Origin: Helianthus annuus
Taxonomy: Eukaryota; Streptophyta; Magnoliopsida; Asterales; Asteraceae
DNA: 64,000 nucleotides
Direction: 5' to 3'
NCBI RefSeq assembly: GCF_002127325.2
Contig: NC_035437.2
Coordinates: forward strand, 163,097,408-163,161,407
The translations under genes and the position numbers were made by a program. A model generated the notes under the pieces. It saw only the letters and a program-made list of their open reading frames with translations. It ran no database searches and had not been told where the DNA came from. This document shows positions 1-11,298 of the stretch, piece by piece (position 1 is the first letter of the stretch; the number at the start of each line of letters is the position of its first letter).

Positions 1-525
1 AGCTAAATCGGGTCAGAACTGAAAGTCAAAGCAAAAGTCAACTTTTGCGACTTTCGGTTCCGAACCGAGCCTATGCTTAGAATTGTCGGGTTGAACATGC
101 TTAGACATGTTCAACTAATATTTACCAAGTCATTAAAGTGAGAAAACTGATTTTATGGTTTCTTATATTAATAGTTATGAATTCTATTTAAAACTAACCC
201 GATTGACTTTTATTTGACCCGACAATTTAACTAAGTAAACGTGGTAATTAGGAGGTGCCCTTTTGAGGGTTTAACACCTGCCTAATTACGGTCACCTAGC
301 CATGTTTGTTACGAACAATGTCTTAACCGTTTAAAAGTCAAAGCGTTTATCGAAAACGCTTGACTTTCGTTTATAACCGCTAAAAATTAAACTAAGCACG
401 AAAGGACACTTACAAAGGGTCCAAGCAAGGAGGGAATTGATCTTGGATGTTCAGGTATGAAGCACAAGGGCCACAACTTAGAACAATTTAGATCAAGGTG
501 TGAATGAGAGCAAAATCAAGTGGGG

Positions 526-533
526 TATTTATA
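526..533 (-). promoter_or_regulatory. LTR TATA box
   Basis: TATAAATA on the minus strand, at the expected place in the split Gypsy LTR and about 180 bp downstream of its palindromic cassette. Confidence 0.55.
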
Positions 534-709
534 GGTTTTTAAGAACCGTTAGGATCGTTTCTCGTAAACCGTGATTAAATCTAAGCCCTACAAGTGTGCC
601 CCTTGTTTTAGAAAACTATAGGTGCACTAAAACCAGCCCATAGGATCAACTATTAGAGACAAGAAGCAAAACAACAGCTGGTTTTCTGATTTTCTGGAAC
701 TGGCAAAGG

Positions 710-753
710 TATACGGACTGTATGAGGTCCTGTATACGGTCTATAAGGACCAC
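710..753 (-). repeat. Palindromic cassette in LTR U3
   Basis: Alternating inverted words (GTATACGGAC.., GAGGTCC, GTATACGGTC, GGACC) that can pair with each other. It has the same position relative to the TATA box as the cassettes in the other Tekay-like LTRs, but a different sequence. Confidence 0.5.
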
Positions 754-897
754 GTCTGATCAGCACAACTTTCATTTGTTGATAGTTTTGGCCCCTGCAC
801 TTCCAAATGTCATTTCAGACACATCTAAGGCCTGTTAAACCATTTTTAAGGCTCTACAATGAAGCCTAAGCATAGGGAACATGAAACATGCTCAAAA

Positions 898-902
898 ATA
901 TG
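898..902. repeat. Target site duplication ATATG (left)
   Basis: ATATG directly precedes the 5' LTR at 903 and is repeated at 16958-16962 after the 3' LTR. This fixes both ends of the Copia-like element. Confidence 0.8.
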
Positions 903-1653
903 CGTTGGGATTGAACCCTACCAGAGGAACATATAATGAAAGCCAAAACCGGATCACAACAGTGGACTCAAAATAAGCAGCTGTTTACACTTGGCTTTCC
1001 CCTTGACAGTGGTAATCTAACAGCTGATAGATCTTAAGTACTGCTCACTATAACAACTGATGAACCAAACACTGATGAAACTCTAAAGACTGCTGAAGAC
1101 AAACATTGTTGCTCTATCTACTGTCGTTTCCTAAGTACTGCTGAAGACACAAGCACTGCTCATTCAAGGACTGATCACCTTTGAAGAAAGCATTGATGCT
1201 CAACATCAGTGCTCAGGCTACAACAGCAGAACGTGAAGCAGTAGTTTTCTCTTGTTATGTATTATACTTATAATCAGTTGTTAAACATCAGTAGTTTGTA
1301 TAGAACAGTGTTTATAGGTTGTTAGGTTGTTAGATGTCACTATCATAGTGACGTCAGCTGAGATGCCTCAGTGGTTTGGTTTGCCTATAAATGGAGCAGT
1401 ACCCTGTACTGTTACCAAGCTTGGAGTATCAGGCTGAGGGGGAGCTTAGTTCTGTAAGCATGCTTGTAATCATTTGCTTTGTAATTGAATCATTCAACTT
1501 AATTAGAAGCATTTGTTTACTAAACTATTTTCTCTCTTGATTGTGTTTACAAAGTTTGTTTTTCATTTCCGCTGCACTTAATCTTATTTTATATTCATTA
1601 ATTTGTCAAATTTATACAAACAAGCACAATCATGACAGCCACAAATCCTAACA
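903..1653 (+). repeat. 5' LTR of Copia-like element
   Basis: 751 bp, from CGTTGGGATTG to ATCCTAACA. The ends form a short inverted repeat in the 3' copy. The segment near 1369-1395 contains CCTATAAATGG, a probable TATA box. Confidence 0.85.
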
Positions 1654-1655
1654 AT

Positions 1656-1668
1656 TGGTATCAGAGCC
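1656..1668 (+). other. Primer binding site, initiator tRNA-Met
   Basis: TGGTATCAGAGCC begins two bases after the LTR end. It is the standard plant sequence complementary to the 3' end of initiator tRNA-Met. Confidence 0.85.
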
Positions 1669-3519
1669 GGACAGTCAAATTCGATCTAACAATCAATTTG
1701 ACATAACAGTTCAGCTCAAAATTCATTGATACTAAGGTTGATTGTATTTAGTTGAAAAACATAGCAAAGAGAAATCATGTTCAAAATGATGAATCAGATG
1801 CTCTCTAAAACAACCAAGATGTCATAAGATTCACAAATATCAAACAACTAGTGATGTCATGCACAAATCACTCATAGTCTCCAGATCTGGAAACTTGTCT
1901 GGTAACTATGGTATGACTATCTTCATTCAAAATTGATTTCAACTGTTGTTATGGAATTTGTGATGATTTTATCATGTTTTATGCTAAAGTATGAACCTCA
2001 GATTAACAAAACTTATGTTCAGAATAAACATTAGTGTTTTGCTAACTTAGAAAGAGGGAAATAAAACTTTAGTCATGAAATCTTATGTGTTAAAAGGCAG
2101 GTTGAGAATCCTCAAAAGGACCAAATCAACTATGTCAAAACACATTAAGAAAATCTGGGGTCAAAACAGTCCAAATCATACGTAATGTGAGAATTGGTAA
2201 TAAAACATGTACAAATGTGGCCAGATCTCTCAAAACATTACTGCAAAATGATTCTGGACTAAGCTTTTCTTAAATAAGATCTCCCAGTAAGTATTTCTGT
2301 ACTTATGAATGAGAAGGGTAAAAAGGGAAGAAGAAAATGAACAAAACTCAAAAGTGTGTTTATCTCAAAACTTTTGAGGCCAAAAGAAAAAGAGTATAAA
2401 CATAAAACACTTATGAGTCCAAAGTTGGGTAAACAATGGTCATCATGTAACTGTGTGCATTCATCAATATAGGAATTGTTCAGGTAACAATGGCATCTCT
2501 AGTGATTGACCTTAAAAGAAGAATTTACAATCAATTGACAAGAAAATGATCCTAAACAGTGGTCAAAATAACTTGAGAATGATATGATCATGAGCTTATT
2601 TGGAAAGTTACCAAATCCTTTTGATGTTATTTTCAAAATTTTTACAGAAGTTTTTCTCAGAATAAAATCAGATATATTATTTTTTATATAATTTATTTTG
2701 TACTTTTACTCATTTTTTATAGTAAAAAGTTCATCTCTGGTCAGGATGTAATTTCCTTATTTTTGTGTGAAATTACTATTCCTAAAACTGATCAAAAGGA
2801 AATGGTACACATGTCAAGGTCATGTTAAGCTCAAGTTTGTTTATCACAGATCAAAAACTGATTGCAAATTGATTTTGAACTACTGAGATACTCATGTTCT
2901 AGTTCAAATAATTAGACACAAAATGAGTAGCCTTAGTAGAAAAGTCTTCATCATCTGGGATGCTAAACCACTGTCAGGAAATAGTGAACATGTGGCAAAC
3001 CTAGAACATAATTTTCTAAGAAAAACTGCTGACAAATTAAACTTGATAATCTACATCTAAAAATGTAGTTAAGAATAACATTCCTGCAGAATAACAGATG
3101 TTGGACATGATATTGAGCTTACACATGACAAAATCAATCCCCACATCTGATCAAGCAGATACTAAAATTATTTGTCAAAAGTTAAAACACTGCTGCACAA
3201 ACAGTTGTTATACTAATGGTCTTCATTTTGTTTTCTACCGCTGTTTTCCCTTAACTGCTGTTGTGCCTCAACATCTGTTCTCTAAAGTCTATCCACTGCT
3301 GAAAGTCAACCTCTGTTCTCTCACTTTCATGATATGCACTGGTGTTTAAAATCAGTGTTTTTTCCACTGATATGCTATCCACTGATGTAGTAAAAGCATC
3401 CACTGATGGTAAAAATCACCCACTGCTTCATTTATTACCATTGTAACCACTAATGTTTGTTTCATTAGTGGCTCCCAAAACAACTGTCCTCCATTATTTA
3501 CTTTTCCATCAGGGGTTGA
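1669..3519 (+). other. Non-coding internal region of the Copia-like element
   Basis: About 1.85 kb between PBS and the accessory ORF. I see no gag or pol motifs in any frame; the only longer ORF (3098-3349) has no features of a real protein. The last 250 bp are strikingly rich in the words CACTGATG and ACTGCTG, as are the LTR and the accessory ORF. It may be leader/packaging sequence left after loss of gag-pol. Confidence 0.6.
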
Positions 3520-3592
3520 CACGTGGGCAGTTTTTAGCCGTCAGATCATTATAACCGCTGCCACGTCAGTATTTTCTTTTTCCCTAAATAAA
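3520..3592 (+). promoter_or_regulatory. Candidate internal promoter of the accessory ORF
   Basis: A G-box CACGTG (3520-3525), a CCACGTCA word (3561-3568) and a TATA-like TAAATAAA (3585-3592) lie about 120-190 bp before the ATG at 3710. A C/T- and A-rich stretch resembling a plant 5' leader follows. This is compositional evidence only; nothing shows that it is transcribed. Confidence 0.35.
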
Positions 3593-3709
3593 ACCCTGAT
3601 CAAAACCCCAAACAGGGTTTCACTGTCGAATTGAATTCCAAACATTCTCTTCACAAAGCAGTTTCCCACTCATAACTCCAAAAACATTTTTCGATCTTCT
3701 TCATAAAAA

Positions 3710-3792
3710 ATGACGAAATCAAAGTCAAAATCAAATTCAAAACCGTCTTCTTCCTCCGCTCCCACTGACGCCACTCAAATGGCCACTGAAAC
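3710..3792 (+). pseudogene. Accessory ORF of Copia-like element, N-terminal piece
   Basis: An ATG in good context starts a Lys/Ser-rich N-terminus (MTKSKSKSNSKPSSSS..) that is cut after 27 codons by the Tekay LTR beginning at 3793. The remainder is at 12445-16113 in the outer element. The two pieces are unlikely to be adjacent parts of the original frame, because the inner element's 3' LTR is also truncated at the right junction. Confidence 0.6.
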
Positions 3793-4053
3793 TGTAATAA
3801 CTCTCATTAAAATCAATAATTAGAATGATAATTAGTCAATAAGAAAACCCTAATTGAGACACCCAAGTAATTCTGCACTAACCCTAAAATTTGCAGAACA
3901 ATCGGAATTAGGATCAGGGCCCCTAAAACACAAGGGAGGTAAACCCTAGTGATTATTATCACCAAATTTTCGTTGTACAGATTGAAATTCATTTTAAAAG
4001 TGAGTCATGCAAGCTAGTCCCGAACCCAGCTAGCCTATATAATTAGACTGCTT

Positions 4054-4092
4054 CCCTTACGGACCGTAAGGGGAAATGACATACGGTCCGTA
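4054..4092 (+). repeat. Palindromic cassette upstream of LTR TATA box
   Basis: CCCTTACGGACCGTAAGGG (4054-4072) is a perfect 9-bp-arm palindrome, followed by TACGGTCCGTA (4082-4092). The same pair is in the 3' LTR at 11595-11613 and 11623-11633. It lies about 20 bp upstream of TATAAATA. Confidence 0.8.
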
Positions 4093-4111
4093 AGCATGTC
4101 CCAAAAATCAC

Positions 4112-4119
4112 TATAAATA
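4112..4119 (+). promoter_or_regulatory. LTR TATA box
   Basis: CTATAAATAGCA, a canonical plant TATA box just downstream of the palindromic cassette; transcription of the element would start about 30 bp further on. Confidence 0.7.
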
Positions 4120-5135
4120 GCAGACATTGGCACTTGCTTTCAGAAGTTAAAACGACGTCCAAAGTTTCTGTATACGTCGAATTAGAGTTATAACACTACA
4201 ATTAAACACACACTGATCACGAAGTGCTGCCGCAAAACAGGGTAATAACTCGATCGCTATTACGATTCATTTTCCGACTGATCAATATATCCAATGGATG
4301 TTTAAGTGCCGCCCACATAGGGTTATACTTTGTCGTTCGTCGTTAAATCGATGGATGTTTAAGTATTGCACTTTGTCGTTCGTTGTGAGAATTTGATCTC
4401 GTGAGTTATCGTAAATGCTGTATTGATCACTAACCTGGTTTTGTGTGCATTATTATTTAAATTAGGTTAACAAGGCTAAACCATATTCTATCCGTGTTAA
4501 ATCTGCAATGTGAGTCATTCTCTTTTTATCAACTGTTTTACAATACTCCAAACTATTTTCAGAATTATAAATTACAGTGATTAAGTTTATGTAATCACCA
4601 AATTAGGTGGGCGAACCTAAAATTAAGTGATATACGTCATTCATTGGGGCAGCCAATGGTGATATGACCACAGTCACAGATCCGGTCGAGTGACAAATAA
4701 TGTGGGTAGTTGGTAGATATCAGAAACATATGTAAAAACTCTTAATACTGTAAATTATAATAAACGAGTCATTTTAGTAAACTGAATGATTCACTCAGTA
4801 TTTTCCGCTGACAAAACCTTTTTCAAACATGTTTCAGGTGATCTACTGTAATTCAGGAAAAAGTGCTGGGGAGCATTTCAAGCTTAAGAAAGTGGCTCAT
4901 TATAAAATAGAGAAATATGTTTTCTAAAAATAAATCAGTAAAATCATGTTATTGTAAATTACCGGGATTTTATCCCGAATTGTGAAATAAAATAATCGGG
5001 AAAAGTTTTTAGCTTTACAACGATCCTGATGATAAACTTCCGCTGTTAAACTCAATTAAATAAATATCACGGGATTTCTATCCCGCGGCTCCTGAAACGG
5101 GTCAAACCGGGTCAGGGGCCGTGACAGAAATGAGG

Positions 5136-5148
5136 TGGTATCAGAGCC
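5136..5148 (+). other. Primer binding site, initiator tRNA-Met
   Basis: TGGTATCAGAGCC, nine bases after the end of the 5' LTR. Confidence 0.85.
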
Positions 5149-5248
5149 ACTGAGTTAAGCTAATTAATTATTTAGAGATACTTAATTTTTCCTGATTACT
5201 ATTTATGTGATTATGTGTTTTATAAACTGATTATTTGTTAGTTACAGT

Positions 5249-5572
5249 ATGGGTAAGCAAAAGCTGCAAAATATCTATCTTAAATTAGATAGGTCAGTCT
5301 ACGAAGAGGGAAGTTCATCCCAAAACAAATCTTCAAAACTCCCTACAATTCCTGAAGAAGAAATATTTGTGCGAAAAGCACAATATGAGAAACCGTTTTC
5401 TCCTAGAAAAAGGAGTATGATTATTAAGAAAAGTAAAGAGCAAATCCGAGAAAAGAGGATTAAAAGGGAAACCCAGGAATTAATCAATAAATCACCTTGG
5501 GAAGACAAGCTAGATGAGAAATGGGTAAATTTGTATATGCTAGCTATAGTAGCAGAACATGCAGATCTTTAA
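5249..5572 (+). CDS. Extra 5' ORF a of Tekay element 1 (unknown)
   Basis: 107 codons from an ATG 100 bp after the PBS. The product is hydrophilic and very rich in Lys, Glu and Arg, with a basic stretch (KKSKEQIREKRIKRE) around residues 60-76. There is no recognisable domain and no membrane segment. It lies in sense orientation between PBS and gag, where LTR elements normally have only a leader. It may be a small accessory protein, or a first exon joined by splicing to the ORF at 5721, since the AT-rich gap of ~150 bp looks intron-like. No function can be assigned, and a chance ORF is not excluded. Confidence 0.4.
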   Translation: MGKQKLQNIYLKLDRSVYEEGSSSQNKSSKLPTIPEEEIFVRKAQYEKPFSPRKRSMIIKKSKEQIREKRIKRETQELINKSPWEDKLDEKWVNLYMLAIVAEHADL

Positions 5573-5720
5573 AAACCCTAAGTCTAGTAATAGCACTTCC
5601 CAGTAAATAAATAAATAAATCCGAGTGTATTCTTTCCTGTTATTTTGTACAAATAGTGTGCAATAAAACTTCAATGTTTATTTGTTAAACTTTGTTCCAA
5701 AGTTTTAACTTAGTATTTTT

Positions 5721-6545
5721 GTGCATTTTGCATATATGCTACACAGCATGAATGAGATATCTGAAGCCTTTCAGAACCTCGATCTTTACCCGGTGAATGT
5801 AGAAGTTTCCAAAGATTTCACTGGATACTTTGCTGATGTGGAACAACCTGTAGAATTCAATGCTCCACCTTTGACAAAGCCAAAACGAAAGAAAAGAAAG
5901 AATTATGTATGGGGTAGTCGTATCCGTAGGAAAAAGCCAGCCACGAAACTTCCTAAAATAAACAACCCTTTAGAAAAAGGAAAAGAAATTGTAAGCAAAG
6001 AAAATTCTAAACAGCAAGAGATGGAAACTAAAGTCAAGAAAGATTCTAGGCAAATGGAAATACAGTTTGAAGAATATTCTAAAGAAATAGAAATGGAAGT
6101 AGGACAAGGTTCTAGACCAACTCAGATAGAAATTGGAGAGAGCTCAAACCAAAATCAGGGAATAACTTTTCAGGAGGAAATAGATTTCCTATTGGCAAGC
6201 TGTGAGACTATTCAGCCTGTCAATACTAATGTTTTTACCTATCCTATTGAAAATCCACTTCCTATGAATCTTGAACCAGCAATCCCAGAACCAATAGTCC
6301 ATTCCCAACCTGTAGAAATGGACGAATGGTGGACGAATGATTGGCAATTTCAAAATATTGTCAACGACCCTTATTCCTTTCTTCCACAATTCGATCCAGA
6401 ACCCCTACCTAATCCACCAATGAGTAACGAAAATATGGCTGAACTTCGCCATTATGGTGAAGAATTGATGGATGCAGGAAATAGAATCAGGGAGATAGGG
6501 GGACAAATTGCCTGGAAGTATGATGAAAGGGAACTTCGTTTTTAG
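5721..6545 (+). CDS. Extra 5' ORF b of Tekay element 1 (unknown)
   Basis: 274 codons, in sense with gag and 254 bp upstream of it. A strongly basic segment (about residues 55-85, including KPKRKKRK and RIRRKKPATK) looks like a nuclear-localisation or RNA-binding patch. Next comes a Glu/Lys/Gln-rich middle, then a Pro-, Trp- and acid-rich C-terminal half ending in a short predicted helix (MAELRHYGEELMDAGNRIRE). It is uninterrupted although gag-pol has four breaks. No known domain is recognised. Tekay element 2 has a different long ORF in the same place (47942-49153). The start codon could also be the internal ATG at codon 10. Confidence 0.5.
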   Translation: MHFAYMLHSMNEISEAFQNLDLYPVNVEVSKDFTGYFADVEQPVEFNAPPLTKPKRKKRKNYVWGSRIRRKKPATKLPKINNPLEKGKEIVSKENSKQQEMETKVKKDSRQMEIQFEEYSKEIEMEVGQGSRPTQIEIGESSNQNQGITFQEEIDFLLASCETIQPVNTNVFTYPIENPLPMNLEPAIPEPIVHSQPVEMDEWWTNDWQFQNIVNDPYSFLPQFDPEPLPNPPMSNENMAELRHYGEELMDAGNRIREIGGQIAWKYDERELRF

Positions 6546-6798
6546 GACGACAAATGGCGAGAGATAGGAGGGTGGTAAAACTATAGTTGTGTAATAGTAA
6601 AAGAAATAGTGAAATCAGTCTGTAACATAACTACGAATAAAACTTTGTAAAATATTGGTGTGTATTGATGCATACTATAACAGATATAAAATGGAATCGA
6701 GAAATCGATAGTTTTGACTATACATGTATTATTGTATGATTGTTTGTGTGTAATTGCTATTTATCAGATACTAATAAAAATTATATATATATTATCAG

Positions 6799-8108
6799 AT
6801 GGCAAATATTGGTAATGAACCGGTAAATGAGGTTAATCAGTCGGAGCAACATCCAGGGGATCAATATATGACTAGACAAGATATTGAAAATATTGTTGCT
6901 CAAGGGATAGCCAATGCTATTCCAGCATCTGTTGCTGCTGTAAAAAGTCCAATCGAACCACAACATATCGTTCCTAGTAAACGTACTTCTGAAGATAACT
7001 TCAGTAATAGTATAAACGGGGGCAATAATCATGTTAATCATGATAATGAATCCCAACATACGCCGCTCCCTAAGAAACTGAAAGCTGCAACACCTGGTTG
7101 CACTTTCAAAGAATTCCTTGCTTGTAAACCCACTGAATTTGCAGGCAATGAAGGGGCAACTGCATCACTGCGTTGGTTAGAGAAAACCGAAGCAGTAATT
7201 GCAATCAGTAAGTGTGCCAAAGATGATCAGGTCATGTACGCATCACATCTATTTAAAGAAGGAGCACTCGAATGGTGGAACACTGTGTTACAAGCTAAAG
7301 GAAGAAATAGGGCTTATGCTATGACTTGGGAAGAATTTAAGAATCTTGTAGAAAGAAAATTCTGTCCTGAGTATGAAAAGGAACAAATGGCAAATAAGTT
7401 CCTAAATCATCGGATGATAGGTGTGGATTGTCGTGGTATACTTCGACATTCTTTGAATATGCTAGAGTGGTACCAACACTGGCTTCGCCAGAACCGGTAC
7501 TCATTTCTCGCTATATTTGGGGATTAATTAGCGAAATTCGCAATATCGTTAAGGCTGCGAGACCTCGCACTATTGACGATGCTGTAGAATTAGCTAACAC
7601 TCTGACTGATGAATTGATACGCACAAGAGATGAAGACAGGAAGAAGGAACTAGCTCAGAAAATTACCCAAGGATTTAGGGTGGGTAATAGTAGTTTCAAG
7701 AAAAGAGGTGCAGGGCAATCTTCAACTTTGCCATTCTGTAAAATTTGCAAAAAGAAACATTTTGGAAAATGTAATAAAATTTGCAATTTTTGCAAAACGA
7801 TAGGACATCGTGAAGAAAACTGCCAAAAGAAATCCATAATTTGTTACAATTGTGGAGAAGCCGGACATTTCAAAACAGAATGTCCTAAGTTAGTCAAACC
7901 AGTGGACAACAAAACCAAGGCGACCGAAGGAGCTACTAAGAAGAATGCCAGAGCATTCCAGCTAACCACTCAAGAAGCAGAGCTCATCCCGGATGTGATA
8001 GCCGGTACGTTTTTAGTTCACGACGTTTATGCAAAAGTATTGTTTGACTCTGGTGCAAACCAAAGTTTTATTTTACTTCATTCTGCCAAGCTCTTAAGTT
8101 ACCCTTAA
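6799..8108 (+). pseudogene. gag: Tekay gag and protease start, frameshifted
   Basis: Gag (nucleocapsid precursor) starts at 6799, after a 250-bp AT-rich spacer. The Retrotrans_gag core (about residues 105-200, with LEWWNTVLQ and WEEFKNLVERKFCPEYEKE) is in one frame. The frame changes near 7430, and the rest continues in another frame from about 7428 to 8108. The second part has CKICKKKHFGKC, CNFCKTIGHREENC and CYNCGEAGHFKTEC zinc-knuckle motifs, then the aspartic-protease active site ([11 protein letters not shown]) near 8040. A second frame change follows near 8100. The reading frame is therefore broken at least twice before RT. Confidence 0.85.
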
Positions 8109-11100
8109 CTACCATTAGGCAGATTTTTACAGTCGAAACCGCATATGGGAATTCAGTAAAAATCAATCAGGTTTTGCAAAAAGTAGAAATAGAACTTTCA
8201 GGTCATAAATTTGATGCAAACCTATTACGTATGAAATTAGCTGAATTTGATGTTGTGTTAGGAATGGATTGGTTAATAGCCAACCATGCTCAAATCATTT
8301 GTGATAAAAACTCTATAGAAATTCAATCACCTACTAGAGAAGTAATCATGATTACAGGAGATAAACCTCGAAAGCCACTGAAGTTCATATCAGTAATGAA
8401 AGTTGCTAATTATGAACGAAAACAAGGAATAGTATATATGATTTCAGTAATCATTAGTACTAAAGGTAAAGAACTTAAGGAAATTCCTGTAGTCTTAGAA
8501 TACCCAGGTATATTCCTGGAAGATTTACATGGATTACCACCAGATAGGGAGGTAGAATTTAGGATTCATCTAATTCCAGGAACTACACCGATAGCCAAAG
8601 CACCCTATCGATTAGCTCCTACCGAAATGCTAGAATTGAAGAAGCAATTAGATGAATTACTAAGCAAAGGATTTATACAACCTAGTTCATCCCCTTGGGG
8701 TGCACCAGTGTTGTTTGTGAAAAAGAAAGATGGATCAATGAGAATGTGTATCGATTATAGAGAGCTAAATAAGGTTACAATTAAGAATCGATACCCATTA
8801 CCTAGGATTCATGATCTTTTCGATCAATTACAAGGCGCTAGGTACTTTTCTAAGATAGACTTGCGCTCCGGATATCATCAATTAAAGGTTCAAGAAGAAG
8901 ACATACCTAAAACTGCTTTTAGAACTAGGTATGGACATTATGAGTTTACAGTTATGCCCTTTGGGTTAACTAATGCACCCGCAGCATTCATGGACATGAT
9001 GAACAGAATCTGTAAACCATATTTGGATAAACTTGTAATTGTTTTCATAGACGATATACTTATTTATTCAAAAAGTCAGGACGAACATTGTCAACACTTG
9101 CATGCACTCTTAACTTTGTTAAGAAAAGAAAAATTGTATGCCAAATTTTCGAAGTGTGAATTTTGGCTACAAGAAGTGCAATTCTTAGGACACATGGTGA
9201 ATCATGAAGGTATTCACGTAAATCCCGCTAAGATAGAAGCAATTACCAATTGGAAGGTTCCACAAACCGCAATGGAAATTAGAAGTTTTATAGGTTTAGC
9301 CGGATATTATAGACGGTTTATTAAGGATTTTTCCAAGATAGCTGTACCATTAACTAAGCTAACCTGTAAAGCCATTAAGTTTGAATGGGGACCTAAACAA
9401 GAAGAAGCCTTTAGAATCTTGAAGCAGAAATTAACCAATGCTCCAATCTTAGCCTTACCAGAAGGAACAGAAGACTTTGAAGTATATTGTGATGCTTCAA
9501 AATTAGGATTTGGATGTGTGTTAATGCAACGCAAGAAGGTAATTGCGTATGCTTCCAGACAATTGAAGAAGCACGAGGAAAACTATACGACTCATGATTT
9601 AGAATTAGGAGCTATAGTTTTTGCCCTTAAGATATGGAGACATTATCTGTATGGAAGTAAGTTTACTGTTTATACAGATCATAAAAGTTTAAGGTATATA
9701 TTTGGACAAAAATAGTTAAATATGAGGCAAAGAAGATGGATGGAAATCCTGAGTGATTACGACTGTGATATTCAATATCACGAAGGAAAGGCAAACGTAG
9801 TCGCAGATGCCTTAAGTCGTAAGGATCATGAGAAGCAAAGGCGAGTCCGTGCTCTTAGAATAAATCTACAAGTAGATTTAATGGAACAATTAAAGGAAAT
9901 TCAGGAAACAGCAATCAAGGATGATGGTGAAGGAATGAAAGGTTATCTAAAAGAATTGGGACAAGGAAATGATGGAATTTGGAAATTCCACAAAACAGAA
10001 TTTGGGTACCTGAACAGGGAAATTTAAGATCGAAGATTTTAGAGGAAGCTCATAAATCTAGGTATACTGTACATCCAGGAAACAATAAGATGTACCAAGA
10101 TTTAAGAAAGAATTTCTGGTGGATAGGAATGAAAAAGGATATAGCCGAATACGTATCTAAGTGTCTAACCTGTTCACAAGTTAAAGCCGAACACCAGAAA
10201 CCTTCAGGACTACTACAACAGTTAGAAATGACTGTATGGAAATGGGAACTCATAACAATGGACTTTGTTACTAAGTTATCCAAAACCAGAAAAGGTAATG
10301 ATGCTATTTGGGTAATTGTGGATCGATTAACCAAATCTGCTCATTTTCTACCTATGAAAGAAACCTTTAGCATGGAAAGGTTAGCCAAGTTGTATGTGGA
10401 TGAAGTAGTATCCTTACATGGAGTCCCACTCTCCATTGTATCAGATAGAGATAGTCGTTTCACTTCCCGTTTCTGGACAAGCTTCCAAGAAGCAATGGGA
10501 ACCCGACTCAATCTAAGCACTGCATATCATCCACAAACAGACGGGCAAAGTGAAAGGACGATCCAAACTCTAGAAGACATGCTCCGAGCATGTGTAATTG
10601 ACTTTGGTGGTAATTTGGATAACCATTTACCATTAATCGAATTCTCCTATAACAATAGTTATCACTCAAGCATCGAAGCCGCTCCATTCGAAGCACTATA
10701 TGGACGCAAGTGCAGAACTCCGGTTTGTTGGGCAGAAATAGGAGAAAGTCAATTATCAGGTCCAGAAATTGTACAAGAAACCACAGATAAGATAACTCAA
10801 ATTAAGGAAAGATTGAAAACAGCCAGAGGTCGTCAGAAAAGCTATGCAGACAATCGCCGCAAGCCACTAGAATTCCAGATAGGAGACAAAGTACTTTTGA
10901 AAGTATCTCCTTGGAAAGGAGTAGTACGATTCGGTAAGAAAGGAAAACTGAGTCCAAGATATGTTGGACCATTCCCAGTGATCCAACGAATAGGACCAGT
11001 AGCTTATCGCTTACAACTACCAGAAGAACTAGCTGGAGTACATGATGTATTTCATGTATCCAATCTCAAGAAATGTCTATCAGATGAATCCCTGGTAGTA

Positions 11101-11298
11101 CCTATTCAAGATGTGGAGGTAAATGAAAAGCTGAAATTCATAGAGAAACCCTTACAAATAGAAGACCGGAAGGTCAAGTTTCTCAAACACAAGCGACTAG
11201 TACTGGTAAAAGTCAAATGGAATTCAAAGAGGGGACCAGAATATACTTGGGAACTGGAGACAGAAATGAAGCGGAAATACCCTCATCTATTTCAGTGA
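8100..11298 (+). pseudogene. pol: Tekay pol: PR-RT-RNaseH-integrase-chromodomain, broken
   Basis: The polyprotein part runs 8100-9715, 9716-9990 and 9990-11298. RT has the catalytic [12 protein letters not shown] box (~9040). RNase H has YCDASK and [10 protein letters not shown]. Integrase has the HHCC finger ([13 protein letters not shown], ~10070-10170) and the DDE residues in [17 protein letters not shown] and GQSERTIQ. A chromodomain closes the protein (about 11130-11298). In-frame TAG at 9713-9715 separates RNase H from integrase. A one-base change in an A-run near 9990 shifts the frame. The stop TGA (11296-11298) overlaps the base of a hairpin just before the PPT. Confidence 0.9.

Larger units (their letters stand above)
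1..902 (-). mobile_element. Gypsy (Tekay-like) LTR, downstream part, interrupted
   Basis: Read on the minus strand, this is the part of a long Gypsy LTR after U3. It has a palindromic cassette (710-753), a TATAAATA box (526-533), a leader, and then stretches with GACTTT..AAAGTC words like those in the other Tekay LTRs of this window. The U3 beginning of the same LTR is at 16963-18070; a Copia-like element (903-16957) separates the two. The LTR continues to the left of the window, so its end, PBS and coding region are not visible. Assignment to Tekay rests on similarity by eye to the LTRs at 44157 and 23690. Confidence 0.6.
3793..5126 (+). repeat. 5' LTR of Tekay element 1
   Basis: 1334 bp, TGTAATAACTC..GGCCGTGACA, followed after nine bases by the PBS. 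It contains a palindromic pair (4054-4092) and a TATA box (4112-4119). Compared with the 3' LTR it lacks ~51 bp seen at about 12145-12195, located between short direct repeats. Confidence 0.9.

Noticed and set aside
3098..3349. 83-codon ORF in the Copia-like leader
   Set aside because: No domain, atypical composition, and it is made of the repeated CACTGMTG words.
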